Shown here: positions 26,431 through 40,326 of the stretch, piece by piece
Layout of the letters: each line of letters starts with the position of its first letter
How positions within the stretch are numbered: position 1 is the stretch's first letter
Origin: Dirofilaria immitis
Lineage: Eukaryota; Nematoda; Chromadorea; Rhabditida; Onchocercidae
Length of the DNA: 64,000 bases
Reading direction: 5' to 3'
NCBI GenBank assembly: GCA_024305405.1
Contig: JAKNDB010000066.1
Coordinates: forward strand, 248,001 to 312,000
Program-made: the position numbers and the translations under genes
The notes under the pieces: generated by a model
Told to the model about the DNA's origin: nothing
What the model saw: only the letters and a program-made list of their open reading frames with translations
Databases searched by the model: none

Positions 26431-29400
26431 ATATTATTAGTAACGAAATTCGTATCTATATTAAGGATTGATTATAGGAGTGGGATGGTAGTTGTCGAAG
26501 TATAAAATGTTTTATATTTTCAGGCAAACCATATTAATTAAAATATACCACTGTCACGTGCGTTGCGTGATAAAAAACAGCATTTCAGTTTCATTAAGAA
26601 TTAATGATGATTGTGGGTGATGATGATAATGATAATGATGATAACGATGATAATGATGATGTTTAATGTAATACGACATGCATACGATTACTATCTCACT
26701 GCATTTACACACCTACATAAGCAGCCATATCTGCACGTGCATGCACTTGCAAACAGGCAAACAAGTAAATATTGTAAATATCGAATAAATACTCTCTCCT
26801 TCTCTCTCTCTCTCTCTTCTCTCTCCCTTCCTCTCTCGAAACGTATGATAAATTATTCGATCAGCCAGGGAGAGTATATATGATGAGACATACGAACACC
26901 AATCGAGATATCGAGAATGACACCGATCGTTCATTTCTCCTCTCTTCTCACAAAACTTTTTCATTCTCTATTTTCGTATCGCAAAATGTCGTAATGATCG
27001 CTAACAAAGACAGCGAATTATTTCGAAATTTATTTGTAAATATTTTTCTTCTGCTATTCAATCCATTCCTTTCTCTCTCTCCTCCTCCTCTCTCTCTCTC
27101 TCTTTCGCTATTTATCTTTATCATCGTATAGAGAGAGAAGGAAGAATTCACATTATTGATCATAAATTATTCAAATAGCGTTTTCAAAAAAAAATGAGAC
27201 ATGTGGCGTTTCGTTCGGATTCATTTACCCTCTCTTATTCTTCCATCTCATCATTTCAAATAGATGTCTTACTTACTTTTTATCTCTTCTCAAGCTTCAC
27301 TTAATCTCTCTTACTTCTACGATCTTTCTTCTATCAACAAGAAAAAAATTTTCCCCTCTCTTTTCTTATGTTAATTGACATCATTCATGTTTAGTTACAT
27401 CTAACTCCATATCTGTCTTCTTTTCTTCCTTACTCGTTCTATCTTTCTACCTTTCTTTCTCTTTCTTTCACTCTCTCTTCCTCTCTTTCTCTTTTTAATT
27501 ATTCTGATAATGATACTATCTATGTATCAACTATCAGATCTAACATCCCTTTCACTTTACTGCTAATGTCGATCTATGTATCAATAATTAACTGATTTAT
27601 ATTATTAATATATTTCTTGATCAATCAATTAATATTATGATCTTTGTCATCTTCCTCAGTTCAATACAGTGATTATTCCAGCATTTCAAGCATAAGCAGG
27701 CCTGTACAAACTTATAGTAACAGTTATAGTAGTAATGTTTATAAAATATATATGTAAACATATAGACAATAGGCCATTATCAAAAATGTATGTATATCAT
27801 CATCATCATCATTATCATCATCATCATCATTATCATCATCATCATCATTATCATCATCATCATCCACCCGTCGAAATATATTGTATATATTAAATATATC
27901 GATCGTCATTTAAATATGATCGATTGATTTTTATAATTGCTAAGTTTCATGTCACATTTCAATTGCAATCGATCAGTTGAGTACATTTCAAATTAAACAT
28001 TGTCATCTGAATAATAACGGAAAATGGCATGGCTTCAAGACATACACACACACAACACACATATTGCGATTTCACGTGAAAACAATACGAATTGATACGC
28101 AAGATGATCGATTGATCGTATCGTCCATCTTTGGTCATTTAATCTTTTCGAAATCAAACATCATTCCGTTGATGATAAAAATTATAGAGAAGAGAAGCAA
28201 AAATGTGAAAATATTGTGTTAGAAAGATTTGATTGAAAGGGCAAAAATTATCATAAGGCCAAAATACGATAATTTTCTGATAAGAACCAAGGATATATCC
28301 AGCCAATGACGAGCTTTATTAATATTATAAGTTTTGAATGCTTATGTATTTCATTAATCGATCATTCGAGAAGAGATAGATTTCAAAACATGTCGAACAG
28401 AGATGTGGAACAGAAGAAGCATCTGGTATAGAATCCAACGTTAAATGAAACATTTCTGCCAATTTGATGGAACGATACGAGACGATATTTGATGTCGGTT
28501 TCTCCAATCTTTTCAATTCATTTATTATACAAAATACCACGAGACCTTCCTTCTTGACATTTCAAACATACTATTTCCGTTTCGATTCCGTTTATTCCTA
28601 TAGATTCATTTACTTCCTTTTTTCCTCTTTATCTTCCTCTCCTTCTTTCTCTTACCCTTTCTTTTCAAACAAAATTATTCATTGCTTTTCAAGAATTTGT
28701 CATCAGAGTCTCTTATAATCCTATAAAAGGACACATACTTTCTTGATCAAGAGAAAATGTAAAAAGGCGGTGATAAGACATCTAAATCCCATATTGATAC
28801 AATTTGTTCTTCATTTTTTCTCGAAATTGTCAAATGAATGTTTAAAAAATATCTCGAGATTTACATCATTTTAATGGTGGAGAATCTTTTGGGAATTATT
28901 TTAATTTCTCTAACTATATTTTACGAAAATACATAATACGAGAAAATATAATAATATTTAAAAATAATCATAACATTTTATGAATTAAATATAAAATTAT
29001 AATTTAAAATCTCAAAAAGTGGACTAAATTTGCATTTAATTAATTTTGTTCATTAAAATTTGATTCTAAAAATAACAAAAAGTGTTTTTTTTGCATTTCA
29101 ATGAATTAGAATTTTCTTCGAGAACGATTAGTGATAAGTTTAAAATTTTAAAATTCAATTTCAATAGGAATAATTAAAATGCCAATTATGAAAACGAATG
29201 AATTAATCGAATATTTTCTCTCTATACTAAATGATGATTGATATTTGATCTGCACGATCATTGATCAGATGAATCAACTTAGTAACAGTGGTTATATGAT
29301 AAAATACAAACAATGAAGCATTATGTTGCGAAATAAGTGAAACATCTCGAGAAAGGGCTCGGAATTTAGCACAGAATTCTTTTCTGCAGAAAGAAAAAGA

Positions 29401-31423
29401 AAATAATTTATTTCATCAAAATGCTAAAAATAAAAATAAAAAGAAAATATTGATAATAGTGAGAATGCTTTTAAGCATATTCAAGGGACATTATATCATC
29501 TAAAATGATAATAACATATCATCTGAAATGATAAATTAATGAATCTGAATCGATATCGATTGTGTATGATAATACTACTTCTCAATATTATTACTGACAT
29601 GTTTCACTTATTTTTAAATATAAAAATTATTCTTTCTAATTATCTGATAAGATAAGCTATTACTAATATATATATAATGTCGTTTACAACAATCAATATA
29701 TCATTTTAATTTTTTAAAATTTCTGAAAAATATCATCCATCATACTTTTATTTGTAAGACCTTCTTGTCACTATTATATAACAGTGATATGCCATGATCG
29801 AGAGTATATTATTACTCAGCTAATCTCTTGTTCATTTAGAAACCTATGAATGAATATGAATAATAATAAATCGATTTGCAGATTTATTGCGAATTAGAAC
29901 TCATGAGTAGAAGAAGTACGATCAGAAATATCTGATAAGTCTGCATGATATGGCATTTAATATATCAGCTATAATAATCTTCTTTATCCTTCATTCTCCT
30001 AAGTTTATTTTCTCATATGAAACTATCTCAATAATTTCTCCTTAAATTAATGATAAGTTTAAAATTATAAAATTCCAATATTTGTGCTTTGTCTATCACT
30101 TCTATTTATATGATACTAATGAATGATGATATTTATTGAAAATTAGTTTTAGTGTACTCATCTTTTGGTCATTTTTAGAATTCTTATTTCAAATCAATAA
30201 ACAGAATAGCACTGATAAGTAGAAAAAGAAAAGTAAGTTTATAAGTCTCGACATAAATAATATTGGCTGTTTACTGATAGCCAGGTAAAAAAGTTGATTA
30301 TTGATAAAATAAGCAAGATAAAGAAGAGATATTGAGAGCACGGGCATTAGATATCACATGTACATATGAAAAGAAGTATCCGTCAACTGATATCAAATCA
30401 ATATTAATAATATCATGAAATATGATAGTATTGTCGGTTATCATTGATTCGTAATACATTTCATCGTAATTATCAATGATTAAAAGTATAAATAATTATA
30501 AGATAGAATTGATATAATGAAAGATTCTTATCAGTTGTTTAGCTATGCTTCTTTTTCTATTTGAAAAAAAAAGAAATTTTTAAATTCAGCGATTGAAAAG
30601 CGATCGTTATGAAATGCAATACTAATAGATATGAGAAAAAAAAGTCGCAAATTATTGAATGCGAATAGCAATAAATCATTGCGAATGATTGCTTTATAGG
30701 AAAATTTAATAATTAACTAAATGATTAAATTTTAATTAAAACAAAAAAACTTTAAGCCAAATATCTATCCGATGAATTAATTATACAGGTGATATTTTAA
30801 TCATAATTAAATATCAATAATTAAAAAATTGTTCTATGTATGTGTGGCCTATATAAGATAAGAATCATTATAGTGCCGAATAATTGTATAAAAGAATTTG
30901 TGGCATGAAGGATTTATTGATAGATAGCTAAGAAAGATTATTAAATGAAATGCAACGGTTAAAATACATAAACCATTAATCTTCATCTTCAACGATGAAT
31001 TCAGAAGAATGCAAAGGAAGCATCTCAGTGATTTCATTTATTCTAAAATTGATTGATTGATTGATTGATCGAAAGATTATCAGCTTAAACATACTTTTTA
31101 AAAAGATTAATAATAGAAAATATTCAATGATTATCTTACAACAAATATAAGCATAATATAATGAACGATAATTAATCTTATCTCATATCATATCATTATC
31201 TCATATATAGATTGGTTTAAATAATAAAATGGATCATAATCAATTGGAATATATCAAATATTATAAGATAATGCTAATTAAAATAAAAGTTTATTTATAT
31301 TAAAGTTTAAACAAAATGTATGTTCTAACATAAAGACTAAACTCACGTGAGCTCTGATATAAATAACTTATTGAACTTACTTAAATATATTTATTAATCA
31401 CAAAAATTGTCTTAAATGATAAG

Positions 31424-31510
31424 AGAGTGGGAGAGGGAAAGAGAAAGGGAAAGCGAGAGAAAGAGAGAAAGAGAAAGAGAGAGAGAGAGAAAGAGGAGAG
31501 AGAGAGAGAT
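31424..31510. repeat. GA-rich purine tract
   Basis: About 85 bases of almost only A and G on the plus strand. Confidence 0.9.
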
Positions 31511-32060
31511 CAATGATCAAAACAGTTGTTAGAAGATGAATGTGCATATTTCATTTACAATTGATCGAAATGAATTTTTAAATTTTTACAAATTACACAG
31601 CTAAATTTATCATTTTCTATAATACACAAAAAAATGATATGAACTGTTGGCAATAATACATTCATACATTCATTCATTACAATGTGCTTTGCTTTGTTTA
31701 TTTTATTTATTTATTTTTTTCTAAAATATTTTCAGAAAGCATCAGAAATATAATGATGAAATGTTGAAATGAATTTGAATAGATATCATCAGATTCTATT
31801 CGTTCAGATGAATGAAGAGATTTAAGATGTATAGATAGATAGGATGAGTGATCGGCGGCGATCGAAATGAAATAATGCTTAAATGCGATTAAGATATGAT
31901 TCCATCAATTTATCGATCAATCGGGATAAAGAGTATGAAATTTTGTTTGAAGGAATAAGAAAGCATTTATTATTATTGTAAAATGATTTATTGTAAAAGT
32001 GAAGGATATGAAGAAGAAGAATGCGAATCATAAATTATTAATTAATTATTAAGAATAATA

Positions 32061-32292
32061 ATCTTTGAAAATATGATAATATTTAAAGATATCAATATTT
32101 GATTTATTCCTATATATAATCTTTGAAAATATGATAATATTTAAAGATATCAATATTTGATTTATTCCTATATATAATCTTTGAAAATATGATAATATTT
32201 AAAGATATCAATATTTGATTTATTCCTATATATAATCTTTGAAAATATGATAATATTTAAAGATATCAATATTTGATTTATTCCTATATATA
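32061..32292. repeat. Four identical 58-bp tandem repeats
   Basis: The unit beginning atctttgaaaatatg recurs at 32061, 32119, 32177 and 32235 with exact 58-bp spacing and no visible differences between copies, which points to recent amplification or ongoing homogenisation. Confidence 0.95.
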
Positions 32293-33604
32293 ATTATCAA
32301 ATATTATTAATCTATCAATTGATAACATTAAATCGAATTTATATTTCATTCATTTTTTTAAATATTAATATGAAAAATTAATAATAATTCGAGAAAATTG
32401 CCTAAATAACAATAAATAGGAAATGGCTTTCATTTTTTCTTTAAAAATCAATTTATTTACTAATTTATGCATATATATGTATATATATATTAGTATAATA
32501 ATAAAAATGTTTTTGATCTAAAAGAATAGTAAAAGTTTCGAGAATGGAACTTTATACATTGATATAAGATAATGAAAGAGATTGAATATCATTTATCATT
32601 TATCATTCTCAATTCCTTAAATCGATTCATTCCTAATTTTATTTCCATTCATCAGTCTTAAAATATATTCTCATTATTCCTTAGCCAACATAATTGATAG
32701 TTATCGTAATTAGATTAATCAATTGATTTTAATTTCTTCAACTTTCATACTTTTTGAATAGCTAATAATATCTGTTTTAATCGATTAAAATAATTTATTT
32801 CTGATAATTAATTTTTAAATTTATCCAACGCTATGCTGAAATATTGAAAAATTTTTTTGCAATAGTATATAAATGATGTTTTCTGATGTATAAAAGGGCA
32901 ATGAAAAAATGAGATGAAATATGACCTTTGCCTCTTGAAGAAATAGTTCATTCGATGATTGTTGAATAAATAAGTTTTAAATAAGGTCAAAAATTCTAAA
33001 GGAATTGTTTGAAAATACACATAAGGCTTTTTTTTTCAAAATCGATAATTTAATTACAATTTCATAAACTTTGTCCTATTTTTTAATGAGCGTTTTATTA
33101 TTAATCTCATATTTTCATATATCTCTCTTAAATGCTCATACTCTTTTGATAAATTTATCATTTAGATGATCAAATAATTGAATTTTAACCTTCATGTACT
33201 TTATTAATTTAAAAATATCAATACCAAATTGCTGCTAATAAGAATTCGATTATTTTATTAATTAATATCATTTATTAAGACTAATTAATCACTACCAAAT
33301 GTTGATAAGCAAAACATTATCAAATTGATAGGAACTTATTGCTTAGAAAGAAAGCAAAAATAGGAGTTGAATTGATTACGGTAGAAAAGAAATATGTAAT
33401 TCAAATTTTATTTTTTAAAATTTAAGAAATCAGATGTTCCTCCCTATCTTTTCCTTCTTCTTCATCCCAAACTTTGAGCATTTTCGCCAATGTAACTTTC
33501 AACTTTTTCTATCATTACATTATCGAATTTGTTAGAAAATGAAAAAATTAATTGAATTGTTAATTAATGATCTTATAATGATTTCAAGCAATCGATACTC
33601 ATCG

Positions 33605-33832
33605 TTCAGATGTCCTCATATGCACATTCAGATGTCCTCATATTCATATTCCATTCAGATGTCCTCATATTCACATTCCATTCAGATGTCCTCATATTCA
33701 TATTCACATTCAGATGTCCTCATATTCATATTCCATTCAGATGTCCTCATGTTCACATTCAAATGTCCTCATATTCACATTCAGATGTCCTCATATTCAC
33801 ATTCAGATATCTTCATATTCACATTCAGAAAT
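33605..33832. repeat. Minisatellite of nine 22/27-bp units
   Basis: The core agatgtcctcatattc recurs nine times, with unit lengths 22, 27, 27, 28, 27, 22, 22, 22 and 22. The longer units carry an extra attcc-type block. Overlapping open frames up to 103 codons (33539-33995) exist in several frames because the unit lacks stops; no start context or splice sites support a protein. Confidence 0.9.
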
Positions 33833-36800
33833 CTCTTACTTTAATCCTCGGATCATGCTGTCCTACCAACTCTTGTTTTATTTCAAGATTCTGTGCCTTT
33901 CTTTCCTATTCTATTTTTTAATTCTAATATACAATCAAACATTGCTCCTTTCTGAACTGTTTAAGTATCATCGGAATAGAATAATAAAAGAATAGAAAAA
34001 TTGTATAAATTTCTGAGAAATGTTCAAAAAAAAATTAATATCAATCATTTCAATTCAAAAAAATTAACACTTACTTCATGTTTAATTAAGTATACCAGGT
34101 AGAAATGATGCCTAAAAATAAAGGAAGCCTGAATTGACCTAATATATATTACAGTATACGATTGGTAATCTTTAAAAATGTATGCATCATCTTATCATTC
34201 CATACTTTGTTATGATTTGCCAATTTTTCCTATTGTTTTCATTTCTCACTGCAAATACTTTTGCCGATAAGGTCATTTCTAATGTCAAAGTTCATCTAAA
34301 GATAATATTTGTGACGTATAATTGACGTGAAAGACAACTCACGTAATCTTTTATTTTCATTCATTTGAACTTTGGTTATTCCACGCATTACATAAGTTTA
34401 TTTCTATTATATTGCTTGCTTTATAAATTAATATTTGAACTTTTAATTTTATATTTTGCTAAGTTTGTTTTAATATTACATTAACTTATTCATTACATAA
34501 AAGGATATTATTTCTATTTGTTTCTATAATCAACCTGAATTATCCATATAGGCTTATCCTAATTTATAAATTAAATATGCAATTGAGTACGAACGAGCAT
34601 CAAATTTTACTTAACAAATACGAATGTCGAGATTTATGCTTGAAAATATTAGCACAAACCTGTTAGCTACAGTAAAATAAAGTTTGTCGAAAATTTTAAT
34701 AATTTTATTTTTTTATTTTATAAAACTTTCTATGTTTCATATAGATGATGTCATGATGATGGATTATTGGAATTCAATTTGATCATTCCTTTCATCGATA
34801 ATTATTTTGTGTTTCTGATTAATAAAATCATAGATTTTAATTTTTATATTGAAAATGATTCAGAAGTTATTTCATGATGAATATTATATACATCATTGTA
34901 TGCAATCATATCTCTAAAACACTTCCAATTGCTTAATTAATAAGGATAATTTGATAATTGTTATCAAAGACTATTTTCCTTTTTTTTTTTAAAAAAGAAA
35001 GATTCTAGTAATACTTCTGACGAATTAACATTTGTTTAAGTGTATCAGATTAAAAATTCCATGAGTACTTCTGACGAATGAACATCTATTTAGCTATATC
35101 AAGTTGATACAATTTATATATTAAATAAGCATCTAAGAATTCTGACAAATATTTTCTAATAAATTGCTATTTTAGGAGAGAAATGCAAAAAGCGTTGTAA
35201 AAAAATATTTACAACAAAAGGCAAATTATAAATTTTTGTTTCTTAAAATTGATCAGAACAAAAAAATAAGATATTATTTTTGATAAAATCGGAAAGCAAT
35301 ACTAAGTATAATGATCACTTTACTTTATCATGATACGTTATCAATGCTTATATTCTATAGCATGTTTTATTATCTCAAATTATCATCTCATCTATCTTAA
35401 TATATTCTGTAGCATAATGATAATATAAAATTTAATCGCATGAAAAATGTTTGATAAATGATGATAGATAAAATGAAAATTGAAATGGATTCTTAAACTA
35501 ATTTGTTGTAAAATTCAAATGAGAATTATTTATGAATCTATATGAGATGCTAGATTTCACTTATCGTTCAGTAACATATTTCTATGAATATTCAAAATCG
35601 AATTATATTCTTAATAATGATTTTGTTAGAATACATTCTGAATAATCTTCTACTAATGAAATAGAGTATTATATTGAAATCAGATGCCATTGATATATTT
35701 GATTATAATCAATTTCTTGAATCATTGATAAGTTATCATGAAATGGATTATATATATTGCACATATTATCTTTAATATTATTTAAAATGCAAAATGAAGC
35801 ATACAACATTTATATCTCTTATTTATTATATATCGAATTTATTTATTTCATATATTTATAGATCGCATCAATGAATTCCTTTCAATGATACTTTTAAAAG
35901 TTATATTAAAACATATTTATATTATTATTGATGATAATTATGCTTGATAATCTGTTATCATTTAGTTAATTGCTTGATAAACCATGCAATCAGTTTTAAT
36001 GTTTCTGTCAATCCAAAGTGATTATTATGAACAGTTAATTCATAATGTTTATACTTTAGACATATCAACTTTTCTCGATAAGAGAACACTTAAAATTAAT
36101 CATTCAGAGAAATTGATCAAATTGATATGATCAATGGATATTTTAATTTTATCAAAATTCATATATGAATAACAATTCAATCTGAAATGAATGTTTAATA
36201 TTATCATTTTAAGCAAATAATTTTATGATAAATGAATAATTTCAATAACAAAACAATTAATCCATATGAAAAAAAAAATAGATTATTGTTATTCCAAATA
36301 TATAAAAATATCGAATGATTCAAATTGCTGATAACATATCATATCAAGATACTACACTATGTAATATGAATCTATGAAGTAGATTACGTACTAGTTATGT
36401 TGCTATCAATCAATGAGATATACGTACGTAGCGTGATAATTCAATGCTCAATAACTATTCTATAATTATAGACATTCAATTAGATCAGATTAATTCTATC
36501 TAGCAAGGAGTTAAATCAATTAAACTAAATTCTGATAAAAACATATCATAAAAATTACCTGTGTGTAAGAAGTCACAAATAAATTATTAAATTAATAGAG
36601 TAGAAGAAATATATCGAGAATTTTTCGTCGAGAATTTTCCGTCGACTCTATCGATTGCGCCAATATTATAATTGACTACATTCTTTTACTTCTTCTATTC
36701 GAAACAAAATATCTGTTTAGAGATTGATTATCTATGAATTCAAGCTTATCATTACTTTCTTCTTCTTATTATTTTTCATCTTATCATTACTTTCTTCTTA

Positions 36801-37644
36801 TTATTTTTCAAAAGTATCGATGAAAATGAAAGATCAATTGAGATCAATAGAAATCAATATAGATTTCCATCTATGAATTATATCTCAACAATCCATCCAG
36901 ATGTTTCATTGATGATAGATAATTCATTAAAATAGAATTTAATAATATTAATTAATATCTATTTATCTCTCTTAATAAGATATAATGTAATAAATAATTT
37001 TGATATCTATTCGCATTAATTTTACCTTTCTTAAGAAGACATTATATTTATTAATAATTATTGAGTTTGTATTAAGTATTGAATGCTATGTTACATTCCA
37101 TTTAATAAATATTTAATTTGGTAATAATACTACGAGAGATATGAAAATCGCAAGAGAATCGCTTTTATAATGCGATAAAATATATACAATTGTCTACATA
37201 TGTTCGTTATCTATTAGCATTAATCGCAAATCAAATTATTCCAATTAATTATATCATCTAACATTATCAGCTATATTTTGAGCCTTATCATCTACTGATT
37301 AAAATAAGTGCCTTCTATTAAAGAAGAAATGATATGTTGAGATTGTTATTGTCTATCATTGCAACTCAAAGATAAGCAGTAATGACAAAATGATACAGTG
37401 ATAACGACTGATAGAAATTTATTAGAAAAAAATTAATAAGAAGTGAAATATTAAGAAGGAAATTTTTTTCTCGCATGCTATCATTAATTCATTTATCGGA
37501 TATTTAATTTTGAAGTTTTGTGCGATTTCATTAACATTTAAACTAATTAACTAATTAATGTGGAAATAAAAGTACGGTGAATATCACACCTTGATTAGCT
37601 TAATTAACAGGTAGACTGAAATAAATTTCTCCAGATTTTTATTA

Positions 37645-37646
<2 letters not shown>

Positions 37647-37679
<33 letters not shown>
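37647..37679. repeat. (AT)n microsatellite
   Basis: Uninterrupted AT dinucleotides. Confidence 0.95.
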
Positions 37680-37681
<2 letters not shown>

Positions 37682-40274
37682 ATGCACTGAATTATTGATC
37701 AGTTCTATGACTTTGATTTAAATTATTGAATGATACATTACTTAAATTATTATCAAAAATAGTATTTAATACTACAATACTACTACTACTGTTTAGGTCA
37801 GATTTTTCATTGGCTATTTCTCGAATAGTATTGAATTAAATGTCTATCCATTTAATCATTCTCTACCTATACAATGTATCGAATATTAATATTAATTTAA
37901 TTCTATTATTTTGATTAATTCATTTCGATAAATTTTAAATGAATATAAGTATTATATGATTATGATAAATTTCTTTTTCAACATTTGAATCAAATAATCC
38001 TTCCAATCGTAATAGATTCGTAAATCTCGAATGGAATATATAAATATAGTAAAGAAATCTAATTCGCCAGATATAATAATAAGTTTGTTAAGCAATTTCA
38101 TACCTCATTGACTTCTTCATAAATTATAAAATACAAATGATCAAAGTTTGAAATGACAAATTATCATGATACTTCTCGACATATATAATAAATTTTGCAA
38201 TAAATACTCTTTAGCCTTTTTGCAAGAAATAAGGACTATCTACTATTTAGGATAGGATCCTAATTTGTATATATGCCTGATTTTTCAGCCTAATTTATTC
38301 ATGCAATAATTAAATTGTCTATGTTACGATAACTAAAAAAAGTCATTTTATTGGCAAAGTGACAAATTTATTAATAATATGCAAATCAGTCGTTTTATAT
38401 TGAAGATATTTTAAAATTGAAAAAAAAAAAAAAAAAACAAATAAACCACTTTCATAAATTAAACAAAAAAATTTCCTTACTTTAAGGAAAAGTTTTGCAC
38501 GTCATTAACACGTATATTTTATGAAGTCTCACACGTCATTAACACGTCTAGTTTATGACATTAGAACGTTAATGTCATTCATTGAAATCCTATTTTCCCG
38601 TGGGCGGTAATTGTGTATCAATTGGACAGAAAGCGCAATCTTTTCATCATTAACAAACCTATGTCTTGAAAAAAAAATAGACAAAAGCGCCTAAGTTGAA
38701 TTCTTAATTAAAATGAAATTAGGAAATACAAGACAGAAGATGAGAATAATTTTAAAAAAAAATTAATAAATTAAATTGTATATGTGATAATAAGAATTCA
38801 AAAGACAGTCTCTTTTTTTTTTATTTCAAGTAGATATTAAGTTTCATGGGAATTCGAGAAATTCGATTATATATTATCAGAAGTGAAATGAAATTTCAAA
38901 ATTCTGAAATTAAATGCCTAACATTGCTCCGTTCTTCCTACTGTCTCTTTTTACCCTTTTCATTAATGAATCTTTCAAACTTTTTAATGAATTGAATTCA
39001 TATTTCACTATTTTATAATTTATATTTCAATAACATTGCTTTACTCTCTCCATAGCGATAAATGAAAATAGAAGGAAGAAAGAAGAATTCGATAATTTCA
39101 AATATCATATGAAATATTCACGACCGAGATATTCATACGGCCGAGAGCTTTCGCCCAAAATTTACTACAAAGCAACAATATCACAACTTCAGGTACAATG
39201 CACTGAAGTATATAATGTATCAAACAACTGATCTATGATATAAAATATCATTTTTAAGTAATCATTAAAAATAATTAAGAAACAGAAAATGAAAATATGT
39301 ACACATACGAATTAAATATAATTATTATAAATTTTTACTAAATGATGAAAGGGAATTTTTAAAATAAACAATAATAGTACGATTAAAATCAAAAGTAAAT
39401 ACAATGAGATTTATAGTTAATAAAAAACATTGAAATTTAGCATTTTAATAATCATATAGCATGAAAATCATTGACCTCAATGCTTTATTCAATAACATTC
39501 ATCGATTGCGAAGTTAGTGATCATAATAGTAAACATAAGATTTCGTTAAAGAAGTCATAAAGTTTTAACAATTCCTTGAAACTTATAGAATCATACTTCA
39601 CGTTTAATTAAACAAGTCAATAAACAAACTTGTCTTTTCATCACTTAAAAAATAAAATAATATCAGAACAAGTTAGTGAGCACTGATTTTCTGTGCTAGC
39701 TGTTTGCATTATCGGCTTTGTTACGTAAGCTCTTTCATACCATACTTTTCAATTAAAGAAACCCTAATGAGGCCCTGTCGTACTTTACAATTAAAGAAAC
39801 CCTAATGAATTCAAAAATTTCATTAAACAAATATATTAAATTATTCTCTTTTTATCATCTAAATAACACTTCTCTCATACTACTTAATCATCATTGTCAC
39901 CTTTTAATATCCTATTTCATCCTTCTTTTTTATGAAAATCGGGGAAAAAAAAGCAAACATCTCGTCGAAATTTATGTAATTAATTAATATAGTTAAATCA
40001 GTATAGATGAATTTCTCCAAAATTAATCAGAATGATCCACAAACTAGAGTAGCAGCAGTTATAGTTACTTCTTAACATGATAGTGAAATAACCAAAAATA
40101 CGTCTCTGCCAACTTTTCAAGAGTTTCAAACTAAATCTAAACCAATTTTAGACTAAAGCTTGTAAACGGAATTTATACTTTTGCATTTATCAAATAATGT
40201 TAAAACGCAACCGAAAAACTAAACTGCATTTCGTATTTAAACAAAACACAATTTTCGAACAAGTTTTGCTCTAA

Positions 40275-40280
40275 TTTATT
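40275..40280 (-). terminator. Candidate poly(A) signal of the RsfS-like gene
   Basis: AATAAA on the minus strand, 47 bases after the TAA stop. I see no AATAAA directly after the cyclophilin stop, so the two genes may share this 3' end. Confidence 0.5.
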
Positions 40281-40326
40281 TATTAACATGCAGAAAACAT
40301 GAAAAACACAGTATAAAAAAATCAGC

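Larger units (their letters stand above)
25109..32000. other. Gene-free AT-rich DNA with pyrimidine-rich blocks
   Basis: No gene is supported. Between about 25.2 and 27.5 kb the plus strand is rich in CT tracts (25466-25504, 26792-26835, 27070-27105), giving long but low-complexity open frames. There are three 22-bp repeats at 26103-26168, a CATA/TATG palindromic repeat at 26361-26430, an ATC tract at 27798-27864 and a GA-rich tract at 31424-31510. Confidence 0.5.
32293..40326. other. AT-rich gene-free DNA
   Basis: Apart from the minisatellite at 33605-33832 and an (AT)n tract (about 37647-37679), I see no gene or RNA. Short open frames here have no family resemblance and unstructured composition. 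TGATAA/TTATCA words are common. Confidence 0.5.

Noticed and set aside
33539..33995. Three overlapping ~100-codon frames
   Set aside because: They are products of the stop-free minisatellite unit and occur in more than one frame at once.
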